Shown: piece after piece, positions 52,716 to 62,463 of the stretch | Layout of the letters: each line of letters opens with the position of its first letter | Position numbering within the stretch: position 1 is the stretch's first letter | Source of the DNA: Companilactobacillus farciminis KCTC 3681 = DSM 20184 | GTDB taxonomy: Bacteria; Bacillota; Bacilli; Lactobacillales; Lactobacillaceae | Reading direction: 5' to 3' | Assembly: GCF_002706745.1 (NCBI RefSeq) | Contig: NZ_CP017702.1 | Coordinates: 1,364,001-1,428,000 of the forward strand | DNA: 64,000 nucleotides | The notes under the pieces: generated by a model | Told to the model about the DNA's origin: nothing | The model's database searches: none | The model's input: only the letters and a program-made list of their open reading frames with translations | Made by a program: the position numbers and the translations under genes

Positions 52716-53753
52716 TTGCTCGGGTTTTCGTATTACCTCGATCATACTTTGAATGAGGATGACAAAAAGTACCTTCAAAGTATGCAGCAACACCATTTTA
52801 ATGAAATATTTACTTCGCTTCACATCCCTGAAGATGAACCATCGCAATATGCCACTCGTCTACAGGAATTGCTCGAATTTACCAATGACTTGTCGTTACA
52901 CGTCTTTGTAGATATCGATAAGCATTCACTTAAAAATTTGCCTCGCGATTTAACTGGCTTTTCACTGCGACTCGATGACGGCTTCACTAATCAAGAGATC
53001 GCCCAGTTATCCCAAGACGGTCCAGTAGCTTTAAACGCTAGCACTTTAAGTGAACAAGATATTACCGAATTAAGAGACTTCAAGGCTAATTTCAAAAGCT
53101 TAGAAGCTTGGCACAATTTTTATCCTCGTCCTGAAACTGGCTTAGATAAAAACTGGTTTATTCAAAAAAATCGCTGGTTAAAGCAATTAGGCTTGACTAC
53201 TCAGGCCTTTATCCCTGGTAATGAAACTTTGCGGGGACCAATTTATTCTGGATTGCCAACTCTAGAACACCACCGCCAACAAGATTTATTAGCTTCCGCA
53301 TTGGAACTAGAAAAATACGGTGTCGACAAGATCTTCATTGGTGACCCAAGGTTGGATTTGACTTACCAGACGAAATTCTATGACTACTTTAATGATAGAG
53401 TTTTCGATCTATGCTTAAAAGCTAATCCAAATTTTCCACCATATCTAGTCAACAAAGTCTTGCACAATCGACCTGATCCAGCTGCTCAAGTAATCAGAGT
53501 CGTCGAGAGCCGTGGGATGAACGCTTTGAATAAAAAAATAGTTGAACCCCTCGATACCATCCCTCGAAATATTGGTTCAATTACGATCGACAATCAAAAG
53601 TACGGACGCTACATGGGAGAAGTTCAGATCATTAAAACTGACTTGCCAATGGACGAAAAAGTCAACGTCTGCGGACACCTTGATCAAGCTTCAATTCAAT
53701 TGCTGCCCTACTTTAGTGCCAATACCGCCTTTAGGTTTAATTACAAGGAGTGA
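52716..53753 (+). CDS. mupG: 6-phospho-N-acetylmuramidase-like MupG (DUF871)
   Basis: This 345-residue TIM-barrel protein (residues 1-230) has a C-terminal cyclophilin-like barrel, as in DUF871/MupG. Segments include [48 protein letters not shown] and [19 protein letters not shown]. MupG splits MurNAc-6P-GlcNAc inside the cell during wall recycling. TTG 52716 is fixed by AAAAGGAGG at 8 nt. It heads the operon, in the same order as S. aureus mupG-murQ-murP-murR. Confidence 0.9.
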   Translation: MLGFSYYLDHTLNEDDKKYLQSMQQHHFNEIFTSLHIPEDEPSQYATRLQELLEFTNDLSLHVFVDIDKHSLKNLPRDLTGFSLRLDDGFTNQEIAQLSQDGPVALNASTLSEQDITELRDFKANFKSLEAWHNFYPRPETGLDKNWFIQKNRWLKQLGLTTQAFIPGNETLRGPIYSGLPTLEHHRQQDLLASALELEKYGVDKIFIGDPRLDLTYQTKFYDYFNDRVFDLCLKANPNFPPYLVNKVLHNRPDPAAQVIRVVESRGMNALNKKIVEPLDTIPRNIGSITIDNQKYGRYMGEVQIIKTDLPMDEKVNVCGHLDQASIQLLPYFSANTAFRFNYKE

Positions 53754-53757
53754 AATT

Positions 53758-54654
53758 ATGGATTTAACAAAATTAAGTACTGAAACACGTAATCAAAAAA
53801 GTATGGAACTAGATACCATGTCAGTCGCTGAAATCTTACAACTAATGAATTCAGAAGACCAAACAGTGCCACTCGCTATTCAAAAACAATTGCCACAAAT
53901 AGAAAACGCCGTAGAGATCATTATTCAACAATTCAAAAAGGGTGGCCGTTTGATTTATTTAGGGGCTGGTACTAGTGGCCGTTTGGGGGTTTTGGATGCC
54001 GCTGAGTGCGTACCTACTTTTGGAACCGACCCATCTCTAGTTCAAGGCTTGATTGCCGGTGGTCAGAGTGCCATGACTGTTGCTGTCGAAGGTGCTGAAG
54101 ACTCACTCAGCTTAGCCGAAGAAGATTTGAAAAAGCTCGACTTAAATGAAGACGATGCCGTCGTTGGCTTAGCCGCTAGTGGTCGCACACCTTACGTTAT
54201 CGGAGCTTTAAAGTACGCTCAAACGGTTCAAGCAGCAACTATCAGTATCGCTTGCAACGAAAATGCTGAAATTTCAAAATTTGCCAAATATCCAATCGAA
54301 GTAGTTACTGGACCAGAAGTCTTGACTGGTTCAACTCGTCTCAAGGCTGGAACAGCTCAAAAACTAGTCTTAAATATGATCTCTACTACTTCAATGATCA
54401 AGCTCGGCAAAGCTTATCAAAACTTGATGATCGACGTTAAGCCTACTAACGATAAATTAGTTGAACGTGCCAAAAGAATCATCATGCAAGCAACAGACTG
54501 CGATTACCAAACAGCAGCTGATACGTTAAAAGCTGCCGACCAAGACGTTAAAGTCGCAATTATTATGATTTTAACTGGTAGCGACAAAGATAACGCCGTC
54601 AAGAATCTCAAGCAAAATGATGGCTTTGTCAGAAAAGCTATGAAGGAGGATTAA
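53758..54654 (+). CDS. murQ: N-acetylmuramic acid 6-phosphate etherase
   Basis: This 298-residue SIS-domain enzyme has [38 protein letters not shown] and [15 protein letters not shown], and cleaves the lactyl ether of MurNAc-6P to GlcNAc-6P and lactate. ATG 53758 follows AAGGAG, 4 bp after mupG. A C-terminal UBA-like helix bundle ([19 protein letters not shown]) is present as in the family. Confidence 0.95.
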   Translation: MDLTKLSTETRNQKSMELDTMSVAEILQLMNSEDQTVPLAIQKQLPQIENAVEIIIQQFKKGGRLIYLGAGTSGRLGVLDAAECVPTFGTDPSLVQGLIAGGQSAMTVAVEGAEDSLSLAEEDLKKLDLNEDDAVVGLAASGRTPYVIGALKYAQTVQAATISIACNENAEISKFAKYPIEVVTGPEVLTGSTRLKAGTAQKLVLNMISTTSMIKLGKAYQNLMIDVKPTNDKLVERAKRIIMQATDCDYQTAADTLKAADQDVKVAIIMILTGSDKDNAVKNLKQNDGFVRKAMKED

Positions 54655-54657
54655 ACC

Positions 54658-56130
54658 ATGGCTGAGAAAAAAGAAGAACGCTTAGCTCGTGAAATATACA
54701 GTGCTGTTGGGGGACCTAGCAATGTAGAAAAATTGATCCATTGTATGACTCGGGTCAGAATGACGATTCGTGATTACGATAAGGTCGATATGGAAAAATT
54801 AAAGGCCATCGATGGTGTCTTAGGTGTCGTCCAAGAAGATACCTTACAAGTAGTCGTTGGACCTGGTCTAGTAAATAAAGTTGCCCAAGTAATGATTGAC
54901 CAAGTTGGCGTCAAATTGGGAGAACCCTTCCCAGAAAATCTTGAAGAAGATGACCAACCTCAACTATCCGAACACCAAAAGGCTAAAGCTGAGGTCACTC
55001 AAAAAGCTGCTGAATTCAAGGCTCAACAAAAAAAGAAGATCAAGCCTTCTAAAACGAAAGCTGTCTTAAAATCTATTTCTAATATTTTCGTACCTTTGAT
55101 TCCTGTTTTCGTCGGTGCCGGTTTAATTGGTGGTATCGCTGCCGTTCTTTCCAATATGATGGTCGCTGATGATATCGGCAAGAATTGGACTGAATTTATT
55201 ACTGTTCTAAATGTTATTAAAAATGGTGTTTTTGCTTATTTAGCTATTTATGTTGGTATCAATTCCGCCCAAGAATTCGGGGCAACTCCTGGTCTTGGTG
55301 GTGTGATTGGTGCCGTGACCTTGCTTGCTGGTGTGGATCCTAAAGTTCCCTTGCAAAATATCTTTAACGGTTCTGCCCTTTCAGCTGGTCAAGGTGGTAT
55401 CATCGGGGGCATCTTTGCTGTTTGGATTCTTTCAATCATTGAAAAACAATTGCACAAAGTCATCCCTGATTCGATTGATATCATCGTGACGCCTACGTTG
55501 ACGCTTCTAGCCGTCGGTGTCTTCACAATCTTCATCGTTATGCCTATCGCTGGTGTTATCTCTGACTCATTAGTTGGTTCTATCATGTGGGTTCTAAAAG
55601 TCGGTGGTGCCTTCTCTGGATTTATCTTAGGACTATTCTTCTTACCTATGGTTATGCTTGGTTTACATCAAATCTTAACTCCTATTCATATTGAAATGAT
55701 CGACCAAACCGGTTCTACTTTACTATTGCCTATCCTTGCTATGGCTGGTGCTGGACAAGTTGGTGCTGCTTTAGCTCTTTGGGTTCGTTGCAAAAAAAAC
55801 AAGAAGTTAACTAATATGATCAAAGGTGCTCTACCAGTTGGTTTCTTAGGAATTGGTGAACCCTTGATCTACGGTGTTACTTTACCTCTTGGTCGTCCAT
55901 TCATTACTGCTTGTATCGGTGGTGGTATTGGTGGTGCCGTTGTTGGAGCCTTTGGTAACGTCGGTGCGATTGCCATTGGACCTTCTGGTGTTGCCTTGAT
56001 TCCATTGATCACTAACGGACACATCTTAGGTTACGTCTTAGGACTACTAGCTGCCTACGTTGGAGGCTTTATCGCTACTTACTTCTTTGGTGTTCCAAAT
56101 GATGCCAAGAAAGCTACTGAATTAGACTAA
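54658..56130 (+). CDS. murP: MurNAc-type PTS EIIBC permease
   Basis: This 490-residue protein has an EIIB domain (1-85) with phosphorylated Cys29 ([10 protein letters not shown]), a charged linker, and an EIIC domain (about 125-475) with ten or so membrane helices and [10 protein letters not shown], the substrate signature of the glucose superfamily. There is no EIIA domain; that is supplied by the last gene of the operon. Substrate MurNAc or MurNAc-GlcNAc is inferred from mupG/murQ. Confidence 0.9.
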   Translation: MAEKKEERLAREIYSAVGGPSNVEKLIHCMTRVRMTIRDYDKVDMEKLKAIDGVLGVVQEDTLQVVVGPGLVNKVAQVMIDQVGVKLGEPFPENLEEDDQPQLSEHQKAKAEVTQKAAEFKAQQKKKIKPSKTKAVLKSISNIFVPLIPVFVGAGLIGGIAAVLSNMMVADDIGKNWTEFITVLNVIKNGVFAYLAIYVGINSAQEFGATPGLGGVIGAVTLLAGVDPKVPLQNIFNGSALSAGQGGIIGGIFAVWILSIIEKQLHKVIPDSIDIIVTPTLTLLAVGVFTIFIVMPIAGVISDSLVGSIMWVLKVGGAFSGFILGLFFLPMVMLGLHQILTPIHIEMIDQTGSTLLLPILAMAGAGQVGAALALWVRCKKNKKLTNMIKGALPVGFLGIGEPLIYGVTLPLGRPFITACIGGGIGGAVVGAFGNVGAIAIGPSGVALIPLITNGHILGYVLGLLAAYVGGFIATYFFGVPNDAKKATELD

Positions 56131-56133
56131 TCT

Positions 56134-56988
56134 ATGGAAAGTCTAATCTTTTCTATTAAGCAAAAGTTACCGGAACTAACGAAGACTGAACAAAAAATTG
56201 CTCACTACGTGATTGATAACCCGGCAAAAGTAATTTCAATGAGTGTTCAAGAACTAGTCAGTGCGATTCCAACGAGTTCCGCTTCGATCGTTCGGTTTGC
56301 TAAAATATTTTGTCCCAATGGTTTCGCTGACTTCAAGTTGAAATTGTCGGCGGAAAGTGAATTAAATCAAAAGATCTACGATGAACTAGATCCAAAAGAC
56401 TCTATCGATGATTTAAAAGACAAGTTGTCCTTTCGAATCAATCAAACCTTAATCAGAACAAATAGTATTTTGGACGATGCTTCTTTGACCCAAGCGATAC
56501 AAATCCTCAGCCAAAAAGAAACTATCGTAAGTTTTGGAATCGGTGCATCCCACTTAGTAGCTGAAGACTTCCAACAAAAATTTTTCCGAATCGGTAAAAC
56601 TGTCATCACTAACAACGATGTTCATGTCATATCAACGATTTTACTGGCTAAAAAAGAACAAGCGGCCGTTTTGATAGTTTCAAACTCCGGTGAGACTAAG
56701 GAAGCAATCAACTTAGCACGTCTTGCAAAACAAAATAAAATCCCTATAATTGTATTAACGCATAAAAATGAAAGCGTTTTAGCAAAAATGTCGGATGTAG
56801 TTTTGATTCACGATGACAGTACCGAAAATAGTTCTTTGCGAAGTGCCGCAACCACCTCTTTGATTGCCCAATTCTATGCAATTGATTTGTTATATTACAG
56901 TTACTTCAAGTTAGACTTTTCTAAACACGTCAAAGAAATCATCTCTTCACAAAAATTTATTGCTAAGAACTTCAAGGAGGAAGAATAA
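56134..56988 (+). CDS. murR: RpiR-family regulator MurR
   Basis: This 284-residue protein has an N-terminal RpiR HTH (LTKTEQKIAHYVIDNPAKV; SSASIVRFAKIFCPNGFADF) and a C-terminal SIS sugar-phosphate domain (GIGASHLVAEDFQQKF; VSNSGETKEAINLARLA). It is expected to respond to MurNAc-6P and repress or activate the operon. Three bases separate it from the permease gene. Confidence 0.9.
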   Translation: MESLIFSIKQKLPELTKTEQKIAHYVIDNPAKVISMSVQELVSAIPTSSASIVRFAKIFCPNGFADFKLKLSAESELNQKIYDELDPKDSIDDLKDKLSFRINQTLIRTNSILDDASLTQAIQILSQKETIVSFGIGASHLVAEDFQQKFFRIGKTVITNNDVHVISTILLAKKEQAAVLIVSNSGETKEAINLARLAKQNKIPIIVLTHKNESVLAKMSDVVLIHDDSTENSSLRSAATTSLIAQFYAIDLLYYSYFKLDFSKHVKEIISSQKFIAKNFKEEE

Positions 56989-56990
56989 AC

Positions 56991-57470
56991 ATGGGGTTAT
57001 TTTCTAGAAAAAAGATCGATGAATTCGTTTCACCTGCCAATGGTGAATTGATCCACTTGGACAAAGTCAACGATCCAGTCTTTTCACAAAAACTAATGGG
57101 TGACGGCTTTGCGGTTAAACCAAGCGATAACGAAATCGTCGCTCCCATCAGCGGTGTTATTGGGACAGTTTTCCCCACTAAACACGCCTTAATGATCACT
57201 TCTAAAAATGGTCTAGAAATCATGTTGCACTTAGGTATCGACACAGTTGAACTAAACGGACAGCCTTTTGAAATGTTCGTTCAAGAAAACGATACAGTCA
57301 AAGCTGGTCAAAAGCTCGCTACGATGGACCTGCAAAAGGTCCTAGACAGTGGCAAAGATACACCGATCATGACTATCATCACTAATTCAGATGCTGTTAA
57401 AGATATGGGGGATTTTGAAGATAAATCAGTTTCTGCTGGTGATAAGGCTTTAGAAATTACCGTCAATTAA
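56991..57470 (+). CDS. PTS glucose-family EIIA protein
   Basis: This 159-residue EIIA-Glc fold has the active-site HLGIDTVELNG with phospho-accepting His80, assisted by His65 (TKHALMI). It would phosphorylate the EIIBC of the same operon from HPr. The gene directly follows murR with an SD (AAGGAGG) inside the murR end, and is the last gene before a terminator. Confidence 0.93.
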   Translation: MGLFSRKKIDEFVSPANGELIHLDKVNDPVFSQKLMGDGFAVKPSDNEIVAPISGVIGTVFPTKHALMITSKNGLEIMLHLGIDTVELNGQPFEMFVQENDTVKAGQKLATMDLQKVLDSGKDTPIMTIITNSDAVKDMGDFEDKSVSAGDKALEITVN

Positions 57471-57473
57471 ATA

Positions 57474-57507
57474 CAAAAGTCAGGTTAAATGACCTGGCTT
57501 TTTTGTT
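57474..57507 (+). terminator. Terminator of mur operon
   Basis: AAAAGTCAGGT, loop, ACCTGGCTTTTTT directly after the EIIA stop. Confidence 0.85.
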
Positions 57508-57551
57508 CCATTGATTAACTAACTGTATAATAAATAAAAGGAGGTTTTCTA

Positions 57552-58379
57552 ATGGTTAAAATTCCTTATTTGACTGGTTTCGAAGCTTATTTAAAGACCA
57601 GAAAAATTTCAGACAAAGCTCACACTGAATACATGAACTCACTGACTGATTTTTTCAATTACACGATTCAACACAATCCCGACTACAAAATTACTGAAGA
57701 TATCAAAGATGTCCACGAAATGGATGTCAGACTGTTTAAAAACTTTATGCTAGAAGAATTACAACTCAGTGCTAGTACGATCAACAAAGTTATTAGCAAT
57801 TTGAATGTCTACTTTAAATACCTCTTCAGTGTCAAAAAAACACCCGAGATTCCAACTTTGAACATAAACAGTGTCACCGTACCCAAACAGAGTGATTTTC
57901 CCGTAGAAGTCTTTCTGAAGCTTCCCTATTACCTACAAGCTGACTTGAGTGTTTATACGCGACTGTTAATTTTGATCGTAGCAAAAGGTTTTAACTATAA
58001 GGAAGCCATGCAAGCAGGATTTTATCAAAAGTTCAATCAACTGGACTTCGATGAAGATGAGACTAAATTCTTAAATCTCTATCGCAATTACATTGAACCT
58101 TACAAGACGTATTGGGACAATGACAATCTTTTCTTGAGTCGCAATCGTGGTGCTAACAGTCCTCTCTTGACAGTTCCAGCGATCCATCGTGATTTAAAAC
58201 GTGACAGTGAAGCTACCAAATTGGACCTCTCGCCTAAAAAGCTCTATACGACTTTTATCCTACTAGCTTTGAGTACAAAAGAACTGAGTGCTGACCAACA
58301 ACGAGCTTTAGATGCTCTAGACACTCCTTCCTTGATGTATTATCGCCGCTTAAAACGCGAAACAAATTTTGATATTTAG
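57552..58379 (+). CDS. Catalytically degenerate tyrosine-recombinase homologue
   Basis: This 275-residue protein has an N-terminal SAM-like core-binding domain (about 5-95, ending SASTINKVISNLNVYFKYLF) and a C-terminal domain with the integrase fold outline. The catalytic signatures are lost: G-x-R-x-S-E reads GFNYKEA (146-152), and PHxLRHTF reads SPKKLYTTF (227-235). A Tyr-rich end (SLMYYRRLK) remains. It is probably a non-catalytic DNA-binding protein. It is co-oriented with and 12 bp from the LOG gene. Confidence 0.7.
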   Translation: MVKIPYLTGFEAYLKTRKISDKAHTEYMNSLTDFFNYTIQHNPDYKITEDIKDVHEMDVRLFKNFMLEELQLSASTINKVISNLNVYFKYLFSVKKTPEIPTLNINSVTVPKQSDFPVEVFLKLPYYLQADLSVYTRLLILIVAKGFNYKEAMQAGFYQKFNQLDFDEDETKFLNLYRNYIEPYKTYWDNDNLFLSRNRGANSPLLTVPAIHRDLKRDSEATKLDLSPKKLYTTFILLALSTKELSADQQRALDALDTPSLMYYRRLKRETNFDI

Positions 58380-58391
58380 AAAGTGTGAAAA

Positions 58392-58961
58392 ATGAAAAAT
58401 ATTGCTGTATACTGTGGCGCTGCTACAGGAAATGATGAGGTTTACAAATTAGGAGCTAAAAAACTCGGTCAATGGATCGTTCAAAACAACTACGGTCTAA
58501 CTTATGGCGGTGGCAAATTTGGATTGATGAGCGTCATTGCTAACAGTGTTCTGGAAAATGGTGGTTTCGTTCATGGAATTATCACCCAAGAACTTTTCGA
58601 CCGCAAATTAGCTTTTGAAGAGATTTCCAAATTGGACATCGTCTCTGACATCTCAGTTAGAAAACAAGCCATGCTAAAGGATTCCGTAGTTAACATTGCT
58701 CTACCCGGTGGACCTGGAACACTCGAGGAGATAGCTGAAGCCTTTTCTTGGACGATTTTGGGAGATAGTAAGAGTCCCTGTATCTTTTACAACATCAATC
58801 ATTATTACGATCAACTAGAAGCATTTTTTGATTCAATGGCTGAAAAAGGCTTTATGGAGCCCACTACACGAAAGACTTTACTCTTTAGCGATTCACTGAC
58901 TGAAATAAAAGATTTTATAGATTCATATAACCCACCAGCATTGCGTAAATATAAAAATTAA
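58392..58961 (+). CDS. LOG-family nucleoside 5'-monophosphate phosphoribohydrolase
   Basis: This 189-residue Rossmann protein (TIGR00730 type) has TYGGGKFGLMSVIANSVLENGG and PGGPGTLEEIAEAF, the PGGxGTxxE catalytic motif. The family releases bases from AMP or cytokinin nucleotides. Its bacterial role here is unclear. GAAAGTG precedes the ATG; probably co-transcribed with the recombinase homologue. Confidence 0.88.
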   Translation: MKNIAVYCGAATGNDEVYKLGAKKLGQWIVQNNYGLTYGGGKFGLMSVIANSVLENGGFVHGIITQELFDRKLAFEEISKLDIVSDISVRKQAMLKDSVVNIALPGGPGTLEEIAEAFSWTILGDSKSPCIFYNINHYYDQLEAFFDSMAEKGFMEPTTRKTLLFSDSLTEIKDFIDSYNPPALRKYKN

Positions 58962-58990
58962 GATGAGCGTTTTATTTCACTACTAACCAA

Positions 58991-59048
58991 AAAGGAGTTA
59001 TATTCTAGTTGTCAGATAGGAAAATGATATCTGACGAATATACTCCTT
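58991..59048. repeat. Long imperfect palindrome without T-run
   Basis: AAGGAGTTATATTC pairs with GAATATACTCCTT (one bulge), with an inner TGTCAGATA/TATCTGAC(G) arm, giving a ~22-bp cruciform or hairpin. It lacks a terminator T-run on either strand. Confidence 0.65.
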
Positions 59049-59170
59049 AGATATACATTACAAACTATGGTTCTCTCATTAATACTATATACAAAATAAA
59101 TATCCTCCCAATTTTGTAAAATTGAAAAAGATATAGACCAATAAACTTATAAACTCTCTGATATATAACA

Positions 59171-59206
59171 AAAACACGTTGGAATTAATTTTCCAGCGTG
59201 TTTTTT
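59171..59206. terminator. Terminator of sugar transporter gene (bidirectional)
   Basis: AAAACACGTTGGAA pairs with TTCCAGCGTGTTTT, with T-rich flanks on both strands. Confidence 0.85.
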
Positions 59207-59216
59207 ATTTAGTATT

Positions 59217-60101
59217 TTATAAGAAAGATGTGATAACACCAGCAATAACTACTAGTACTAATCCAGAAATAACCATGATCATTTCTTTACGTGTCTTACT
59301 TTCATGAAGGAAGTAAATACTACCTAACGTAGCAATGATAACGTTCATTTGTGAAAGCGTGAAACCAGTAGCTAATCCGTTAACGTCCTTACGAGATGAA
59401 ATCAAGTACGTTGCAGCAGCAAAAGCGAAGAAGATACCACTGATGATGTTTAAGTAAGTACTCTTTGACTTGTAAGGCTTAGCTTCACGATTACCCTTAG
59501 TAAGAAAGGCAAAAACAGTTGCAGCAACTGCCATACCGAATGCTTGTGGCAAGAAGGCTTCAAAACCATTGATCGTTACAGCTTGTGGAAAGGCTGAATA
59601 ACCAACATAACCAATTGTAGCAATCAATACTAAAGTAATACCTTTAACAACGCTTGATTCGCTCTCAGAAACTTTCTTTTCACTGTAAGTAGTCAAGTAA
59701 ACTCCAATAATAATCAAAAGAATAGCAAAGGCACCAACTAATTTAGCTGTAACACCAGGCCATTCGCCTAAAACGATCACTCCCCAAAGTGATGTACCGA
59801 TCAATTGGAAACCAGTTGAAACTGGCATTGTCTTTGAAACACCCATTTCAGCAAAGGCGTAAAAGACTAATGATTGAGCAGCTGACCAACAAACACCAGA
59901 CAAGAAGGTGAATAAGAAGGTCTTACCACTTACAAGTGGTGTTTGAGTAACAAGTGCTACGACAATGGCAGACAAAAATGTACCATAAGTTGCACCAATA
60001 ATTTGATTAACTGGCTTCCCTCCGAATTTACCTGTCAAGATTGGGAATAATCCCCAACCGATCATCGGCATTAGTCCAATTAAAATATTTACCATATTCA
60101 T
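59217..60101 (-). CDS. GRP-family sugar uptake protein (GlcU/RbsU-like)
   Basis: This 294-residue protein has ten hydrophobic helices. The family segments GLMPMIGWGLFPILTGKFGG, FYAFAEMGVSKTMPVSTGFQ and TYLISSRKDVNGLATGFTLS are clear. It takes up glucose or ribose by proton symport without phosphorylation. The promoter overlaps cre-like sites, so carbon control is likely. AAAGGGAG precedes the ATG. The exact sugar cannot be decided from sequence. Confidence 0.88.
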   Translation of the reverse strand: MNMVNILIGLMPMIGWGLFPILTGKFGGKPVNQIIGATYGTFLSAIVVALVTQTPLVSGKTFLFTFLSGVCWSAAQSLVFYAFAEMGVSKTMPVSTGFQLIGTSLWGVIVLGEWPGVTAKLVGAFAILLIIIGVYLTTYSEKKVSESESSVVKGITLVLIATIGYVGYSAFPQAVTINGFEAFLPQAFGMAVAATVFAFLTKGNREAKPYKSKSTYLNIISGIFFAFAAATYLISSRKDVNGLATGFTLSQMNVIIATLGSIYFLHESKTRKEMIMVISGLVLVVIAGVITSFL

Positions 60102-60157
60102 TTTTTACAAACTCCCTTTAGTTCAAAATAACAAAGCAATTTTTCAGCAATGTGGAT

Positions 60158-60205
60158 ATTATATCAAAAATGAGAATGCGTTTTCAAGAAAAATCTACGT
60201 TTTCA
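60158..60205 (-). promoter_or_regulatory. Sugar transporter promoter with two cre-like sites
   Basis: On the minus strand TTGAAA (60187-60182), an 18-nt spacer and TATAAT (60163-60158). The -35 lies within TGAAAACGCATTCT (60186-60173, 12/14 cre). TGAAAACGTAGATT (60205-60192) lies just upstream. A third weak site is at 60276-60263 (TGTAAACGGTTCTC). Confidence 0.55.
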
Positions 60206-60390
60206 TTAAAAATATCATGATAAATATTTAATATTTTTGATTAGTCTTTGATTTGGTACTACGAGAACCGTTTACAATTATATAATTATCTATAAATAAA
60301 TTTTATTCTGTAAATCAAATGTATCTTTTCGTAAATCGTTATCACAAAAAATATTATGTATTCGAACATAGCTAATCAAACTGTACTAAT
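60206..60390. other. AT-rich gap upstream of sugar transporter
   Basis: No gene seen. It holds the third cre-like site (60263-60276) and AT-rich sequence ending at the ppaC terminator. Confidence 0.4.
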
Positions 60391-60436
60391 AAAAAAAAGC
60401 CCTCTTAGGTAGCCTAAAACTAACCTAAAAGAGCTG
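60391..60436 (-). terminator. Terminator of ppaC
   Basis: On the minus strand AGCTCTTTTAGGTTAG pairs with CTACCTAAGAGGGCT and is followed by a T-run. Confidence 0.85.
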
Positions 60437-60449
60437 ATTTATTCATTAA

Positions 60450-61382
60450 TTAGAATTGTTCGTTCAATGGAGGAACAACTTGCTTCTTACGTGAAACAAC
60501 GCCAGGTAAAGCAGCCTTGTTATCTTCAACTTTAGTATTCAAAGCTGTTTCAAACTTGCTGATAGCATCGTCATCACCGATAACAACACCAGTAGTATCA
60601 CTAGTCAAGATATTAGTGATCAATAGGACAAACAAGTTATAACCGTTGTCAGCATTTTCTGCCTTGATGTCTTTTACAAAATCAGCTTCACGCTTCAAAG
60701 TGTCGTCAACATCAACAGTATTAACTTGAGCTACACGAACGCTTGTACCATTCATGTCAAAGCTCTTAGCATCCATGTCGATCAATTCTTGCGTTGATTT
60801 GCTGTCTAAGTTTGTACCAGCCTTCAACATTTCAAGACCATAAGTTTCATAATCAATTCCAGCAATCTTGCTCAAATCTTTAAGAGCGTCGCGGTCTTCG
60901 TCTGTTGTTGTAGGTGACTTCAATAGCAATGTATCAGAAATGATTGATGATGCCATGATAGCAGCAATCTTTTCAGGAATTTCTACTTCTGATTCGTTGT
61001 ACATCTTCCAAACGATTGTACTTACACAACCTAGTGGTTCTGCACGGTAGTACAATGGCAAATCAGTTTCAAAGTTAGCGATACGGTGGTGGTCAACTAC
61101 GTGAGTAACTTCAACAGTATCGATGTCGCTGACACTTTGTTGTCTTTCGTTGTGGTCCACAAGCATAACTTTCTTAACTTCCCCGTCAATAGCAGAAATT
61201 ACACGTGGGAACTTCACATCGAAATGATCGTAAACAAATTTTGTTTCTAGGTTTGGTTCACCCAAAGCTACAGCTTCAGTGTTGTAGCCTAATTTGTTTT
61301 GTAAGTATGAATAAGCAATAGCTGCTGAGACAGCATCTGTATCAGGATTCTTGTGTCCAAATACTAATTCTTTTTCTGGCAT
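60450..61382 (-). CDS. ppaC: Manganese-dependent inorganic pyrophosphatase
   Basis: This 310-residue class II (DHH/DHHA2) enzyme has GHKNPDTDAVSAAIAYSYL, LVDHNERQQS and VDHHRIANF for the Mn site, and a C-terminal SRKKQVVPPL loop that closes on pyrophosphate. It hydrolyses PPi from biosynthesis. Monocistronic, highly conserved in Lactobacillales. Confidence 0.96.
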   Translation of the reverse strand: MPEKELVFGHKNPDTDAVSAAIAYSYLQNKLGYNTEAVALGEPNLETKFVYDHFDVKFPRVISAIDGEVKKVMLVDHNERQQSVSDIDTVEVTHVVDHHRIANFETDLPLYYRAEPLGCVSTIVWKMYNESEVEIPEKIAAIMASSIISDTLLLKSPTTTDEDRDALKDLSKIAGIDYETYGLEMLKAGTNLDSKSTQELIDMDAKSFDMNGTSVRVAQVNTVDVDDTLKREADFVKDIKAENADNGYNLFVLLITNILTSDTTGVVIGDDDAISKFETALNTKVEDNKAALPGVVSRKKQVVPPLNEQF

Positions 61383-61411
61383 GTTGTTTTATACCCCTTT
61401 TATAAAATAAT

Positions 61412-62371
61412 TTATCTTGAAGACTTCAAACGATCAATATAGCTCATTTTATCTAAGAAATTATCCCATTCGTTCAAGAATTCTTGAATCCGTGGAATCT
61501 TTTCTTTATCTTCTCGATATACAAATGATAAATCACTTGATATAGCTGGTTCAAGTGGTGTTTGATAAAGTTTAAACATTGATTCATGTGCAATACAAAA
61601 ACTCAATGGTAAAACCGTATAAACATCGTCGGATTCTTGGGTAAACTTCAAAAGTTGATAAGGCGATGAAAATCTCGCAATAACCTTTGGCAAGTCCACT
61701 AAAGCATCCCGATATCGTTCTTGCAATAATTCTGAGAAATAGTAGCTCTTCAAATAAGTTGCCCAAGGCTTTTGGGTTGCATCCTTGTAGCAGACTGACT
61801 TTCTCTTGCTAAACTTCTCATTGTTGTGAATCAACATTATGTTATCACTAATGATCTTTTTAGACTTGTAAATTTTCCAACTCTTGATATTTCGATCTGG
61901 TAAATACATGATTGCCAAATCGATTCGATTATTTTGGATACTATCCCAAAGTTCTTTTCGAGTTAATAAATTCAAATCGATCACAACGTTTGGATTGATA
62001 CGATTGTATTCGACAATAAAGTCCTCGATCACGACAGATTCGGCCGTTGATAACAGTCCAATACTGATGGTACCGCTTTTTTCTGATGATGCTTGTTGGA
62101 TTTGATCGGTCACATTGTTGATCAAGTCAAACATTTGGTGTGTAGCCTTTAGGAGGGATGTTCCTGCGTCAGTTAAATAAATCTTTTTACCCACGCTATA
62201 AAACAATGGAGCTCCCACCACGCGTTCAATCTTTTTGATCTGTTGAGTCAAAGCCGGTTGCGTAATACCTAACATCTGAGCTGTTTTGGTATAACTCATG
62301 TTCTTAGTCAACTCGTCAAAGTAATTTAAAGCTTTGGAACTAAAGACTCTTCTTGATTTTTCGTCCAGCAA
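61412..62371 (-). CDS. LysR-family transcriptional regulator
   Basis: This 319-residue protein has an N-terminal winged HTH (ALNYFDELTKNMSYTKTAQM then LGITQPALTQQIKKIE) and a periplasmic-binding-like effector domain (TISIGLLSTAESVVIEDFI). AGGAGG precedes the TTG or ATG start region. It is the gene just upstream of ppaC on the same strand, 29 bp away, but a regulatory link is not evident. Confidence 0.9.
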   Translation of the reverse strand: MLDEKSRRVFSSKALNYFDELTKNMSYTKTAQMLGITQPALTQQIKKIERVVGAPLFYSVGKKIYLTDAGTSLLKATHQMFDLINNVTDQIQQASSEKSGTISIGLLSTAESVVIEDFIVEYNRINPNVVIDLNLLTRKELWDSIQNNRIDLAIMYLPDRNIKSWKIYKSKKIISDNIMLIHNNEKFSKRKSVCYKDATQKPWATYLKSYYFSELLQERYRDALVDLPKVIARFSSPYQLLKFTQESDDVYTVLPLSFCIAHESMFKLYQTPLEPAISSDLSFVYREDKEKIPRIQEFLNEWDNFLDKMSYIDRLKSSR

Positions 62372-62463
62372 TAAAGAATCCTCCTAATTATTTGTCATAG
62401 TAAAAATTAATATGTTCAATAAGATAATAATACTATATAACGTAAAACTATGCTGATTATATC

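Noticed and set aside
53542..53757. 72-codon upstream extension of murQ
   Set aside because: It overlaps mupG in another frame; the ATG at 53758 has the SD and matches MurQ N-termini.
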